This document shows, piece by piece, positions 10,434-23,742 of a DNA stretch of 64,000 bases. Position numbers and translations under genes: made by a program. Under the pieces are notes generated by a model. It saw only the letters and a program-made list of their open reading frames with translations. It did not search any database and was not told the DNA's origin. Position 1 is the stretch's first letter, and the number at the start of each line of letters is the position of its first letter. The DNA lies in contig CP110630.1 of the NCBI GenBank assembly GCA_026210745.1, positions 6,758,001 through 6,822,000 of the forward strand, read 5' to 3'. The stretch is from Exobasidium rhododendri (lineage: Eukaryota > Basidiomycota > Exobasidiomycetes > Exobasidiales > Exobasidiaceae).

Positions 10434-12881
10434 CGTTGCGGCTGCACTCGAGTGGCGGTAAGATGAATGTGTGCTTTGGTGAGAGTGACGAGGTTCGAAC
10501 AAGGGCAGGGACATACTTGCATTGCAGCTACCTCGGGACAAGTCTCCATCGGGTACCTGAAAGCACAGGACCGCATTCAGAGCGAGCGACGAGCGAGTAT
10601 CCCAGTTCAGTGTGCGATGTGATGGACAGACAGAAAGATTCTTGTGCAGATTATGGCAGCGAGAACTGGTCGATATATATGCTCGCACTCGTCACTGCTA
10701 CTCACGATCCTTTCACATCGCCCCTCTCCGCTGCTACTATTCCGCAGCACTCTAGGACGCCAGTAGCGATACTTGAAAAGACACACATACGTCCTGCTAC
10801 GAGGATGTCATTGCGAGCACGACGAATCTATTCATCTCTGAAGAGCGCCATGCATGCCTTCGACCGCAAGACAATGTCAACCCTCTCTCTCTCATTGGAG
10901 GGCTCTGCACGCATTCACGACTAGGAGCCGGCCACGGACACCTTCTCCCCTATAATGTCACTAGAAATGGATGACGCCTTCAAAATGTCATCCATAAGTA
11001 TCGACGCGAGCCACGTGGCACTCCTTTCTTCTACCGCACGGAAGAGGAAATGTTTCATCCCTTTGCCCGGCATCGAGTCACCTCACTGGAGCCGGAATTA
11101 CCAATTGCCGACCAGTGCGGCACCGAAGGTGGCCTGCGTCAATCCACACAGTCGGTTTTGCAATTTTTACTGATTAGAACTTTTTGGCCGCAACTTCGGT
11201 TATGGCCCTACTACGAAAGTGTGTCGGAGCCGCACCACTTCCAAGAAATGACACCCAATCCATTGCTAGGCAATTTGTTCTAATTATATTGAAAAGAGAG
11301 GAAAGACAGGATCAGATAAGGTCGGAGAGGACAAGCGTTATGCGCGTCTAGTCTTAATTTGAGTTTTGAAGATTATTGGTAATTCCCCTAAGTTAGTCTG
11401 GGTTGAGTTAGACGGGATCGAAGGGACCGTTGTGTCAAGGCACTTCAACCCTGTGCGAATGTTGAGGACACTGCACTCTATCCTCTCTAGCCCGTAAAGT
11501 GGTATATCTGCAATAGACTTTCCATGCAATGCACGGCCGTGTCTTTGATGTTGGGCCCTTCCGAGGGGCAGGATAGGGTGGTGTATATTCACAGTAAGAC
11601 TTCTTATAACATTTAGGACAAATGCCATGGCCCTGCTCTGCCCTCCGGGTCACTCAAGCGGAGAGGCCGGGGAGGAAGAAGGAAGAAGGGAATAGGGAAT
11701 AGGACAAACAAATCCACAAACAGACGTCGCCAGGAGCTGCACTAGCCAGGGAGGGTTCCAAGAATTCTACCGATCGGTCGTTTTCATTAACAAATTTGGA
11801 GCTAGCATAGAGTGGTAAGGGGGGGGGAAAGCAGAGAGGGCAGGAGGAGGAAAGAGCCGACAAGGACAGGACAGGTACGTACTGCAACGATTTAGCAAGC
11901 CTTTTCATCTAATTTCCCGAGCTTGTTTCTGTAAGAGACGGCAGATCCCCCTCACCCCCCCCCCTTTACGCCGGACGTAGGAGATTGCAGGGTGACTGCT
12001 TCCATCTCTGTCTTGACTAAGTCTATCCTCCCGTTCCATCCCCCCCCTTGATCTCTCTCTCTCTCTCTTCTGGCAATGCAGCGGTAGTGTAGCATTGTAT
12101 CGCGACATCAGTACAAATCCCGACTCTGTGCTTCCATTCATTTCTGATCAAGATAGCAGCAGCGTTTGCCGCAGAGGAAGAAGGTGCACTGTGAGTGATT
12201 GTAGGTGTGGAAGAGAGGTAGCACGAGAGGGTCAGGCATCCAAAACGAAGGGGAGACAGGGCAGCAGAGGACGTCATAGCGGTAGCAAAGGTGGAGGGAT
12301 GCCAAGGGAGAATGAGGTATATATGCCGGATCCCTGCGTGCCATAGTCGGCCTCGTCTCGGGGACGGGATGAACCTTTTTCCCAAGTTCAGCCTCCTTGA
12401 ATCTTAAAGGGAAGAGACCTACGATGAGCCGGTTCTTGACAGGAGAAAGGGCGAGGCGACATTGAGTGGACTTGGGGCTGTCCATCGCTGGCTGGGCTGA
12501 GTGTGGCAGTTCAAGACGTTGGGCGTAACACCATACTTCTGTTCTCCTCTCCCTTTCCTTCATCTTCCTACATTGCAATACACCGAAGCTGCTCCGAGCT
12601 CTCGACTCGTGTAGTTGTGTGTCTCCTCTTCTTCCTGTTGCGACATCCAGTCGAATCGGCATGCTAGACGATCTAGGCTGTGTCGATGCGCTCTTGATGA
12701 CCCGCTCTTTCTGCCTTGTGACTTGCATTGGATGAAGAAAGCTTACAAAGGGCTCCATACCTTCCACTTCGTCCTTTGCAGCATAGACCGTCTTTCATCG
12801 CACGTACAGAGCCAGATCATCAGACACGCCTACCTTCAAGGACCTCTTCCAAGACATAGTAGGTCATCTCCATTCGCGGAC
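10434..12881. other. Long intergenic region, no supported gene
   Basis: About 2.4 kb between two divergent genes (secreted protein to the left, velvet gene to the right). Only short overlapping open frames on both strands are present, without family signature or consistent splice signals. The left part has a TATATAT stretch at 10674-10680; the right part has a (CT)n tract near 12051-12069 and a G-run near 11819-11827. The velvet gene's 5' leader probably occupies the last few hundred bases. Confidence 0.55.
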
Positions 12882-14781
12882 ATGACAACGGCGACCTTTG
12901 AAGGCAACTCGATGGAGACGTCTCCGAGTAAGATGGACTGTCTGAAACAAGCGCAGTCCACTTCATTGTCCCCTCCTTCTGGTGAAAGGAAGAATCTCGA
13001 TAAAAGTGAGCCAGGCCATGGCGAAGGACGGCCGAGGTCCACATCGCAGGTCGGCGGACTGTCAGTTGCTCAACTGTTGTCCTCCTCTGCACGAAAGAGG
13101 TCAGGATCGTCCAAGTCGCCGACAGAGGATGCAAACGAAGACGCTGCCAGATCTACCTCTTCAAAGTCGTCAGTGGGAAATGCAAAGTCGAACCTCGAAT
13201 CGACAACATCGAACGAAGCTGTTGCAGCGTATCAATACACGGCGATGCAGCAAGTGACGGAGAATCGAGAGAACATGTGAGTTGTTCCTTCCCTCTTTTA
13301 CTGTTGAGAGCTCATCTTCGGGAATGCCTTGCCTGACGACCCACACCTTCACCTCGACTTCATCCAGTGAGTACAAGCTGACCATTCGTGAGCAACCAAA
13401 GCACTCGAGGATGTGCGGGGTGGGCGAGAAGGCGGACCGAAGACCAATCGACCCTGCGCCAATCATCCAATTGCGAGTCATCACACATGATCATGGCCCC
13501 CCACCTCCTTCCTTGCCGACGACAGATAACAAGTCAGTCGAAGTGGAGCAAGATCATGTCCGACCTGTTACGCAAGAGAGTCCGACGCTGCCTATCAGTA
13601 GAAAGGAGAGTGTTGTCAGTACGGCGTCTTCGAGTTCGGGCGGAAAGATTATTCGACGAGGCGTGCCCATCGAGACAAGTTGGGGTCAAGGATGGGAAGA
13701 CAAGACGTGGTACTTGGAGAATCCGTACTACTTCATGTATGCTATGTTGGCCGACGCTGAAACGGACGAAGAGCTTCACCTACTGCAAGACGGAAAAACT
13801 CGATACACAACTGGAAGCTGCGTCTCCTGCCTGTATCACCTGAAAGACATCGACGGTTCCGAACAGGGCTTCTTCGTCTTTCCAGACTTGAGCATCCGAG
13901 TCGAAGGGCGATATCGCCTCAAGCTTTGCCTCTTTGAGACGATTGGGTGAGTGCCATTGAATGAGGATCGGTGTTCTCTTTCTACTCGTCGGGCCGCTCA
14001 TCGATCCGTGTGTCCCCTCACTTACAGTCACGAGGTCCACCATTGCAAGTCAGTCTATTCAACGCCTTTCAATGTGTACACTGCGAAGCGTTTCCCCGGA
14101 ATGGAGGGTAAGTCTGCGATGAAGGATATGTGCGCTGTGAAAGGCTTCTCACTGACTTGTATCTCTTCTTCTTCTTCTTCTTCTTCTTCTTCTTCTTCTT
14201 CTTCTGCAGAGTCGACTCTCCTCTCCAAATCTTTCGCAGATCAGGGACTGAAGGTTCGAGTCCGCAAGAATCCTCGAGCGAGGAGGAGTAAATACAACAG
14301 AAAGCGCAAAGGACCTGGAGAAAGTGACGACGATTCAGATGAGAGGCTGGCCATTGCTGACACGATAAATGCGTCGGAAGATTCCTTCAAGAAGAAGAGC
14401 AGGGCGAACGAGGTAGAGTATGGGAGGCAGATGTATGAGCAAGCTCCTTTATCACTTCATGCACATCAAACGAGGCCAGGCGACCCACTGTACGCTCGCG
14501 CTTCACCTCACAGAGAAAGAAGGTACACCACCGAGGGCAGCACTGCCGCTGCTCCTGGGTACCCCTACCATCGACCACACTCACAATCAGTCTTGCAAGC
14601 ACCCGACAATACAATGGCGCCTCGAAGGGATACTTTTCAGCTGCCACGAATGCACAGCGATCCGAGGCTGACTCTGCCGCCTACGAGCAATTCCCCGACT
14701 CATGCCCGTCTAGAGCCCTTTCATCAATACAATCAGCAGCCGCACCTCCCACAGCCTCATTCATACTCACATCCATATTTT

Positions 14782-14823
<42 letters not shown>

Positions 14824-15423
14824 CAAGACTCCTCCTCCTCCTCCTCATCACATCAACGCTACCAGAATACTGGTTACCCCGATGAACGCTATCCCCCTCG
14901 CTATTCCAACAACAGTCACGCAACCTACCAAGAACAAGCTCCACCGACAGTACCACTTCCAGGACGAGAAGGAGGAGGAGGGGATGGCAGATACGAAGAA
15001 TCGCGACCTCGCTTTCCACCGCCAGGTGTTGCTTCGAGGGACTATCCATCGATGCACCCCTCCACCTCCCCCATACCGCGAGACAGTCATGTTCCTAGAG
15101 GTCCGTCTCCCCTGCCTCCACCACCTAGATCAGAAGGCAAAGAGAGCTACAACAATCGCCACGATGCGAGGCACACCCTGCCTCCTTTACAACGTACACT
15201 TGGCCCACAAGATGCGGCCCGTTTGGCTTCACAGCCATACTACGATGGTCGACCAAGCCAATCAGCCATTATGGATCCAGGTTCCTCCTCCGTTCATGCA
15301 GCAGACGACAAACTCAACAGACACATGCCACCACCTCATCTCACAAGAAATCAAGCTCAGACTGGCTACTCGACAGTGCAGCAGCAGCCAGGCTTCCGAA
15401 TCGACGATCGAAGAAGGAGCTGA
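12882..15423 (+). CDS. velB: Velvet-domain regulator, VelB type
   Basis: Velvet proteins are fungal DNA-binding regulators of development, secondary metabolism and spore formation; VelB acts as a dimer with VeA or VosA in the nucleus. Four exons: 12882-13276, 13368-13946, 14028-14107, 14210-15423 (755 residues). Splicing restores an uninterrupted velvet domain: EYKLTIREQPKHSRMCG, then a long insert of about 80 residues, then WEDKTWYLENPYYFMYAML, LQDGKTRYTTGSCVSCLYH, GFFVFPDLSIRVEGRYRLK, VHHCKSVYSTPFNVYTAKR and PGMEESTLLSKSFADQG. The split domain with WYLENPYYF matches VelB rather than VosA. N-terminal to it is a 130-residue Ser/Thr-rich region; C-terminal is a basic stretch and a 350-residue His/Pro/Gln-rich tail with a polyglutamine run. 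The start is the ATG opening the frame into the domain; an earlier in-frame ATG is possible. Confidence 0.88.
14164..14205 (+). repeat. (TCT)14 microsatellite inside velvet intron 3
   Basis: Forty-two bases of uninterrupted TCT/CTT units end directly before the GCAG acceptor of the third velvet intron (14108-14209). The repeat forms the whole polypyrimidine tract of this splice site. Confidence 0.9.
14788..14820 (+). repeat. Pure (CAG)11 run coding for glutamine
   Basis: Eleven uninterrupted CAG codons in the velvet C-terminal tail encode a polyglutamine run that is followed by His-Gln and a run of Ser codons (mostly TCC). Pure codon repeats of this type are prone to length variation between strains. 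Confidence 0.9.
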
Positions 15424-15692
15424 CCCCTCTCTCTCTCTCTGTCTCTCTCGCTCTCTCTTCGTCTTGTCACACGAGTGCAATAAGCTCTACTGTTCTTAAA
15501 CTCGCAATGATTAAAAATTTAATTGAAATGAAGCCATTTCCTCAAACACTATTTACTCCCTGATCGCATTGTACAGAGAAAGGACCCTGAGTGACAGACG
15601 AATAGCACATGAAACCACTTGATGACACATGTAGAGAACAGAGGAAATCAGATCAGGCAACAGAGAGAGACAAGAGGATGAGCGACAGATTT

Positions 15693-17548
<1,856 letters not shown>

Positions 17549-18956
17549 GGCTAGATGGATGAAATGGAGGAGAAGGAGAGACTGTCCAGAATGGGTGTGG
17601 GGGAGGAAAGGCAAAGAGCTAGGAAGAAATCGGGGGGAAACGACTTGTTGGAGATATCTATCGACTGCACTACTGTCCTTCCCTTCCCACTACTGCTTTG
17701 TACTTCCTAAGAGGTTGTCAATCTTTTCACTAGTCGGTAATACGAATCGGATGACTAGTCCTCTCTTATCCCTTGTATTCGAAAGGTGGGATCGTATTCC
17801 TATGCGACATTACTATTCCCTCTCCTGCCAGTGCCACTTCTCTGTCCATCCGATTCTCCAGCTGCAAAATGAAAGGTCAAGGAAAAGCGACTTGCCTAAT
17901 CTTCCTGTCCGTGCATTTCGCAAGATAACGCCTCCCCCCTCTCTCTCTCTTTTAATCATAAGTACAGTAGGATATTTGAATGAGTGGCGCGCTCTAGACC
18001 GAATATTATAATTTCCTTGACGGTCTATGAACAGGATTATTATTTTAGTTGTGTCACACATCTCTCTGTCCTACTGAGCATCTATGATCGAGTACTGTAA
18101 CTCGATAGTGCGAGGTCTGCGGTATCAGATTGTAGTAGTCCTGTAGGTTGAGTTGAAGAGTCTTCGCTTGGAAGAGCTAAGAATTTGAAATGCAGGAAGA
18201 TGAGTTGTTAATATTGTGCAAAGTACGGAGTAAGATGACATATTATAATGAACTACAAAAATCAAGTGAATCTGAGTCGCCAGAGATAAGAAAATTCGTT
18301 TTCTTTTCTGGGAGCTTGCTTCTCCCCATCCAAAGAGGTCTGTCTTCCTCTTTCCCAAGATGGACTGGCCGTTGACGGACAAACGTAAACGTGGCGATGG
18401 CAAGAAGCAGACAGAAGCAGCTTAAGTCGGGGTCGGGACGAAAGAGTTCAAGGGCCCCTCCAAATCTGCAGGGACGTCCCGTTGCTTCGACTAGTGTATA
18501 GATACGTCAAACCTTAGATGTGTTTTGAGATGATCAATCTTTCTCCCCCTGATTGTCCTTTTGTTGATTACTTATCTTGTCGGAACGAATCGATCCACTC
18601 AAGCGAGAAAACAGGCGAAGACGTATTGAAATTTTATCATCTCACTAAGCACTGCGAATTAGAGCGCTCCCAATTTCCATAAAGATAATTACTTGTACAT
18701 GACTAGGATTTAGAGGAGCACCGGAAGAGAAAGGAAGGGGAGGGCGAGCCTCAAAGGAGTTCGTACAGATGAGAGGGGAAATAAAGGTGATATACAAGTC
18801 AGCGGGATTTTGAAAGGAAGACCGGGCCGTCCGATATAGTACAATGGGATTCATTAATTTGAGACCAACAGACAACTTCGCTTGTGATGAGAATCTGGCT
18901 TTCAAGTTTTCTTTCTTTTCGAAGTGGATGGAGCAGAAGGAGGAGTGTCCGACCTC
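17549..18956. other. Intergenic: GDH promoter and 3' flank of the zinc-finger gene
   Basis: About 1.4 kb between two minus-strand genes. No open frame here has a family signature or a credible gene structure. The stretch from 17549 upward should hold the glutamate dehydrogenase promoter; AT-rich sequence near 17940-18060 and 18200-18260 is the only visible texture. Confidence 0.55.
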
Positions 18957-20719
18957 TCAAGACGCCATCGGCTCGCCTTGTCGGTTGGCCATGGAAGTGA
19001 GGCATCGCATCAAGTTGTCCCAGTTGTCTGCCGACATTTGCAGATTGGCAGGAACGTTGATGTTCATGTTCGGTGGGATGGCCAGACCAAGCGAGGCGAG
19101 GTTGACTGTCCCGTAGCTCATGGAATGGGCTTGCAAGGTATTGCTGATGGACATCGAGGCAGCAGCTACGGCCCCTTCCTGCTGTTGCTGTTCCGTTGGA
19201 AAGGCCATGGGTAGATCGGGTACGGAGGGCAAGGGCGAATAGATTGCATCCAGATCTGCTCCTTGACTTAGTGTCGAATTCAACGACTTGTTCGAGGCCG
19301 CTTTGCTGAAGGGTAGTGCTACTCCGCCCATAGTCTCCATGCTGCTGTCACTACTAGCTGCCATACTCGCTTGCATGAGTGAAGTCCAATCAAAGCTGGG
19401 CATGGTCACCGACGGTGTGGTAGAAGAGTGAGCTTCCTCTTGCGTCTGTTGGTGGTAGATGGGATGTAGAGGACTTCCTTGATCGTGATGCTGTTGCTGC
19501 TGTTGATGGTATGACTCGGCAGAGGTTCCATCGAAGAAGGGCTGATTTGCATCGACGGGAGTACATGCCGCCGCAAGATGTTGTTGAAATTGTTGAGACT
19601 GTGCGTATTCCACCGGAGGCATCTCAAAGGGGTGAGGTATCTGGTGTCTTGCTGTCCAGCTGCTCGTCGCTGTCACCGAATCTCCCTCGAATGATCGCGA
19701 GAAGGAGTCGTTGAATTCGGTAGGAAAGGCAGTGCTGTTGCCTTCCATATTACTGACCGTAGCCCTCCTTGGTCCGTGACCGTAGTGAGGGGAGAATGCA
19801 GAGGTAGCTTCCTCGCTGATGCTCATCATATCCTCCTCTTCGTCTCCGAACGAGCTTGATGTTGACACGGACGTCATTTGACTGACACTCGGTCTTCTGC
19901 CCGTCGTTGCTGCCCGTTCGCGCTTCATCGACTTGACAGTGTAGGAGCACTGCTGCGCGTTGAAGTCGCTGGTGCTGCATCGAGTACAGGGTGCCTTGCC
20001 ATCACACTTGGCTCCCAGATTGCTGCACCTCGAACAAGTCCCTTCCTTGCTGCTCTTCTTCTTGCCGCTCCCCGACGATCTCTTTGGCTTCTCCTTGATC
20101 TTTTCGTGCAGAAGTCGATGATGACGAACGAGTGAATCTTGTCTGCTGAAGCACTGCAATTGCAATCAGAAGAAAGGAATGGTGTCAATAATAAGGAAGA
20201 AAGACACCAGACTAAGGGAGTACGGCTCACCTTACCACACCGCTCGCAGCAGTACGGCTTGCAGACTTGATGGCGGAGAGAGTGTCGCTGTAGGTGTACC
20301 TTTCTGCAGGATTTCGGTCATCATGGCTGTCAGATTTCTGGCCGAGATGTAACTTCGGTGTGCGTGCCTCGCCCCAGGCATTCGTCCTTTTTTTCCTTTG
20401 CAATTACTCACCTGGCAAAGCAAGCGCCACAGACATCACATTCATGCGGTTTCATCTTTTTAGCATTGGCAACCGCACCGCCACCGGCATCCAAGCCCAC
20501 CATCTCACATTCCGATGGTGAGACAGCCGAAGCAAATGTTGACGTGGATGTCACAGAAGTAGCAAACGAAGAAGCCAACGTTTGAGCATTGCTGATGTTA
20601 CTAAGACTACTGTTCGCGGAGTAGGGCGATGAGATGCTGAAGGGCGACGCCATCGAGTTGGGAGACATGACATCCATCCTTGAAGAGGCACCAGGAATGC
20701 CAATAGGGTAAGCAGCCAT
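18957..20719 (-). CDS. Transcription factor with two C2H2 fingers plus a Zn2Cys6 cluster
   Basis: Likely nuclear DNA-binding regulator. Three exons: 20412-20719, 20231-20303, 18957-20153 (525 residues; introns 108 and 77 nt). Finger 1 uses C94, C97, H110, H114; finger 2 uses C122, C125, H138, H143, and its parts only meet after splicing, which supports the model. A third zinc site follows at C167-x2-C-x6-C-x5-C-x2-C-x9-C196, the fungal binuclear cluster pattern, after a Lys/Ser linker. The remaining 330 residues are rich in Gln, Ser, His and Met, as in activation domains; no fungal-specific middle homology domain was seen. The ATG at 20719 is the first in frame after a stop, but a CACTCTGTAG acceptor-like site just upstream (exon edge at 20746) suggests a 5'-UTR intron. 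Target genes are unknown. Confidence 0.85.
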
Positions 20720-23700
20720 GCTTGTTGCAGTCAGCAAGAGGTCGCTCTACAGAGTGAAACGATGAAAGATGTAGTCTTGACGATGGGCAAGTGTGCTGAA
20801 GAACGAATGATCAAAAGCGAATCAAGGAGAGGACAGAAGAGGTGGAAAAAAATGTGAGAGAAAGGGACAAGACAAAAACCCCAGAGAAAACGAGAAAATC
20901 CGGGGTAGAGGGCGACGAGGGGACACAGACTGGGGGCGCGGCGCGGACTAGTGGAGAAAAAAAAGGTCCAATCAAAAAACAAAAGTGACGAAAATATAGT
21001 AATAAAATTTAGAGAATTTGAAATGAGAAAATAGGAAGAAAGGCAAATCATTGTCGGAGGGCTGGGCAAGAGAGGAAGGGAGGGAGAAGAGAGAAAGAGA
21101 GAGAGAAAAAAAAGAGGTCTTAAATGCTTAATTAGATCGACACAGTGGGCTAGTGCGCGATTGTAGGAACGCTTATGCGCTTGTCTTGCCGCTCTTTTAA
21201 TATACAAGAGACACAGTGCTAGGAATAGAGGATTGTAGTCGGAAAGCTACCCTTGAATACTTCCTAATTAATTAATGAAACGCTCGAAATGGACATGATG
21301 GCTGCTATTGCTGTAAACGAACAGCTCCGTAGGTCGCGCTCGCTCATAAAGTCCAATTATTGCTTCCGCGGGGACCGAATAGGAAAACAGAAAGAATTGA
21401 TCCAAACGCCTAAAAGAGCAGGATGGACAATGTAGTGGACCACCCACCCACTCGTACTTGTTTGTTTCTGGCAAGAACCAGAAGCAGTTGGATCGGCTGG
21501 ACAGGGCAAAGGAACGAATGTGATCTCGTCTCAGACACACAAGAAGGGACAATGCGCTGGATCCGTCTCGGCTTCGATTACTACGCATACACACACACAC
21601 AACGAAGCCGCTTCTGCAAATCTATCTAATAACATTGTAAGGCTCATCCGAGCAAGAAGTAATAAAAGACCCGACTATCCATTTAGACATGTTACACAAT
21701 CGCGCGCCACTGAGGGAGACTAGAACCCGTTTGGCCCTCTTTCCCCTCTCTAGGCTGTGCTGATGAATGCGAGAAGAAGTATTAATTCTACTAGCAATCA
21801 AAGTCACTTGGCACGCCAGTGTTGTGTGTTCACATATATTATTATAGCAAAGGCAGTAGCCCTGTTAGTAAGACATGCTTACACAGCGCTAACATCCGCA
21901 TTACCAGCGCTTCAAACAGACATACAGTACAGTCCTGGGAGCAATACAAAAACCCACGCTGGGCTATAGTCGGGACGCGCACAAGCCGAACGGATGTTGC
22001 AATGCGGAGTTCTAATATGCAAGCTAAAGTCTGGGGTAGCGAGGAGGGGAAAAGACAGTAGCGAGCAAACTGTACAAGTCAGCTCATTTGCTGGGGCGGG
22101 GATAGCAGCAATGCCTCCTCCCCCCCTTCTCACACACAACGAGAGAGAGAGAGGGAAATCCTTTGACGTTAGCGTCGAAGGTGATTAGAGTTCCGTCGAA
22201 AGCTCTTGCTTCTTTGCTCTAAGTTGATGACGCTTCCATGATACGCCCATGCAAGACAGCCTAGAACGAAAGGGGCGGGTAGAGAAGGGGCCTAAGGCAT
22301 TGTCATGCAAGGACTCGACTGTCGAAGAAGGACACACACAGATGAAGGTCCCTCTTTAGATCTTGCAGCATATCGTAAGCGGACAGGGGGCTAGAACCGG
22401 ACTAGTCCTGAAAGGAGTAGATTGATAGCATCCTCGGCTCGCAAGCAGTACAATGCAGAGTGTCATCCGATCAGATGTTGGCGAAGGGGGGAATGCATCG
22501 CTGGATCTTGGCTGCAGGCCACACGACTTGCATGCATCTATCGAAGGAGGGGGAGGGCGATCTATACCCTTCTGTGATCCAATCAAAATGTGCATGTCCG
22601 TTCTATTCCAGCCTTGCTTTTCCTTGCACTCTTCCCACTTGCTCCGCCTTTCCTTTGCCCCCTTCTTCCCCGCGGTTTTTAGAAATAGAGCCTCGACTTC
22701 TTGAATTATCGAGTCCTAAACAAAACAGCGTGTCTGACGTGTCAAGGGTCGGTATGCTCATGGCTTGGGCCTCCTCGTCCTCGTCCTTGGTATTTGGCAG
22801 GCTCCAAAGGGGCGTTCGAGGCCTTGGCTTCATTCTCCTTTCGCTTTCTCCCCCTTCTCCCTCCCTCCCTCTTGCAACTCCGCCCCTCATCACAATGGCA
22901 CTGTGCGTTGTCGCTCTCCTTGTGTTTAGTGTGCCACTGTGCTCCTTCCTAGTGTGCCACTTGCCTTCATCCGATGCCATGAGAATTGTACCCTTCCTTT
23001 TTCTTCCCCTCTCTTTCTCTATTCCCGGGACGCTCATCTCATTGGGTCCCCCTTTTCGAAGTTTGCAATTCCATAACAAATACTCCCCTTTAATATCCTG
23101 CAATTAACGAAAAGCTAGTTGCGTCGGCAATGGAGAAAGAAACAAGGGAAAAGGGCCTGACGTGGCATGCCTGATACTGTTAAGTGGTCTAATCTCAGTC
23201 TATATTCCTTGTCTCTTTTCATTAATGTACCCCAGCTTTTTGATCTTGTGCACGCAACGCGTATAGACACATCCCACTTGTAACGTACTGTACCGTAGTA
23301 AGTAAGCACTCTGCAACCGAAAAAGCAAAAGTTGAAGAACACAGGCCAAGACATGCACTATATCTCGGCTCTCCAAGTGTGCGCCTCTCTTCTGTCTTCT
23401 CGATGCATTGTATAGTGCACAAGCGGAAAGGTGAGTGGCCCATTCGTTCTCTTGGCATTGGAGTATCGCCTCGTGGACTTCAGCATCATATCCCTGCACA
23501 CATCGTCTGTAAGAAAGTCTTGCAAGGTGTGAGCCCTCGCGTCTTTCGCTGCAATATGTATCACAAGTCTAATTCCGTCAGCGAGAAAGGTACAGAGAAA
23601 CGAAAGAAGAAAAAGAAAGGAGTACAACAAGAAGAGAGAGAGAGAGGGAAGAAAAAGGGAGAGGGAGAGACGTGTGGAGGGAGATTGCTTTCCCATCCCT

Positions 23701-23742
23701 GACACTCTCACTGCCGAATTCATTTCCAGTCTTGCCGCCTCT
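20720..23742. other. 3 kb gap upstream of the zinc-finger gene
   Basis: No supported gene. Purine- and pyrimidine-rich tracts dominate (for example 21060-21115, 22140-22154 and 23580-23670), and longest open frames (22460-23107 on plus, 22603-23103 on minus) overlap each other, are low in complexity and match nothing recognisable. The left part is probably a long promoter and leader for the transcription factor; the right edge is the 3' flank of aconitase. A short (CA)n run lies near 21590. Confidence 0.5.

Noticed and set aside
10485-10500. GGTTCGAAC resembling a tRNA T-arm (B box)
   Set aside because: Flanking bases do not pair into a T-stem and no acceptor or anticodon arm fits around it.
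11338-11653. Frames with Cys/Tyr/Pro-rich sequence that at first recalled a mobile-element fragment
   Set aside because: No polymerase, integrase or transposase motif, no terminal repeats and no second copy in the window.
12138-12767. 209-residue open frame on minus upstream of the velvet gene
   Set aside because: No recognisable motif and many Cys/Pro/Arg of random character; overlaps the probable velvet leader.
22460-23107. 215-residue open frame on plus, overlapped by a 166-residue frame on minus (22603-23103)
   Set aside because: Low-complexity Leu/Pro/Ser sequence, both strands open at once, no domain, no signal of splicing; looks like compositionally biased non-coding DNA.
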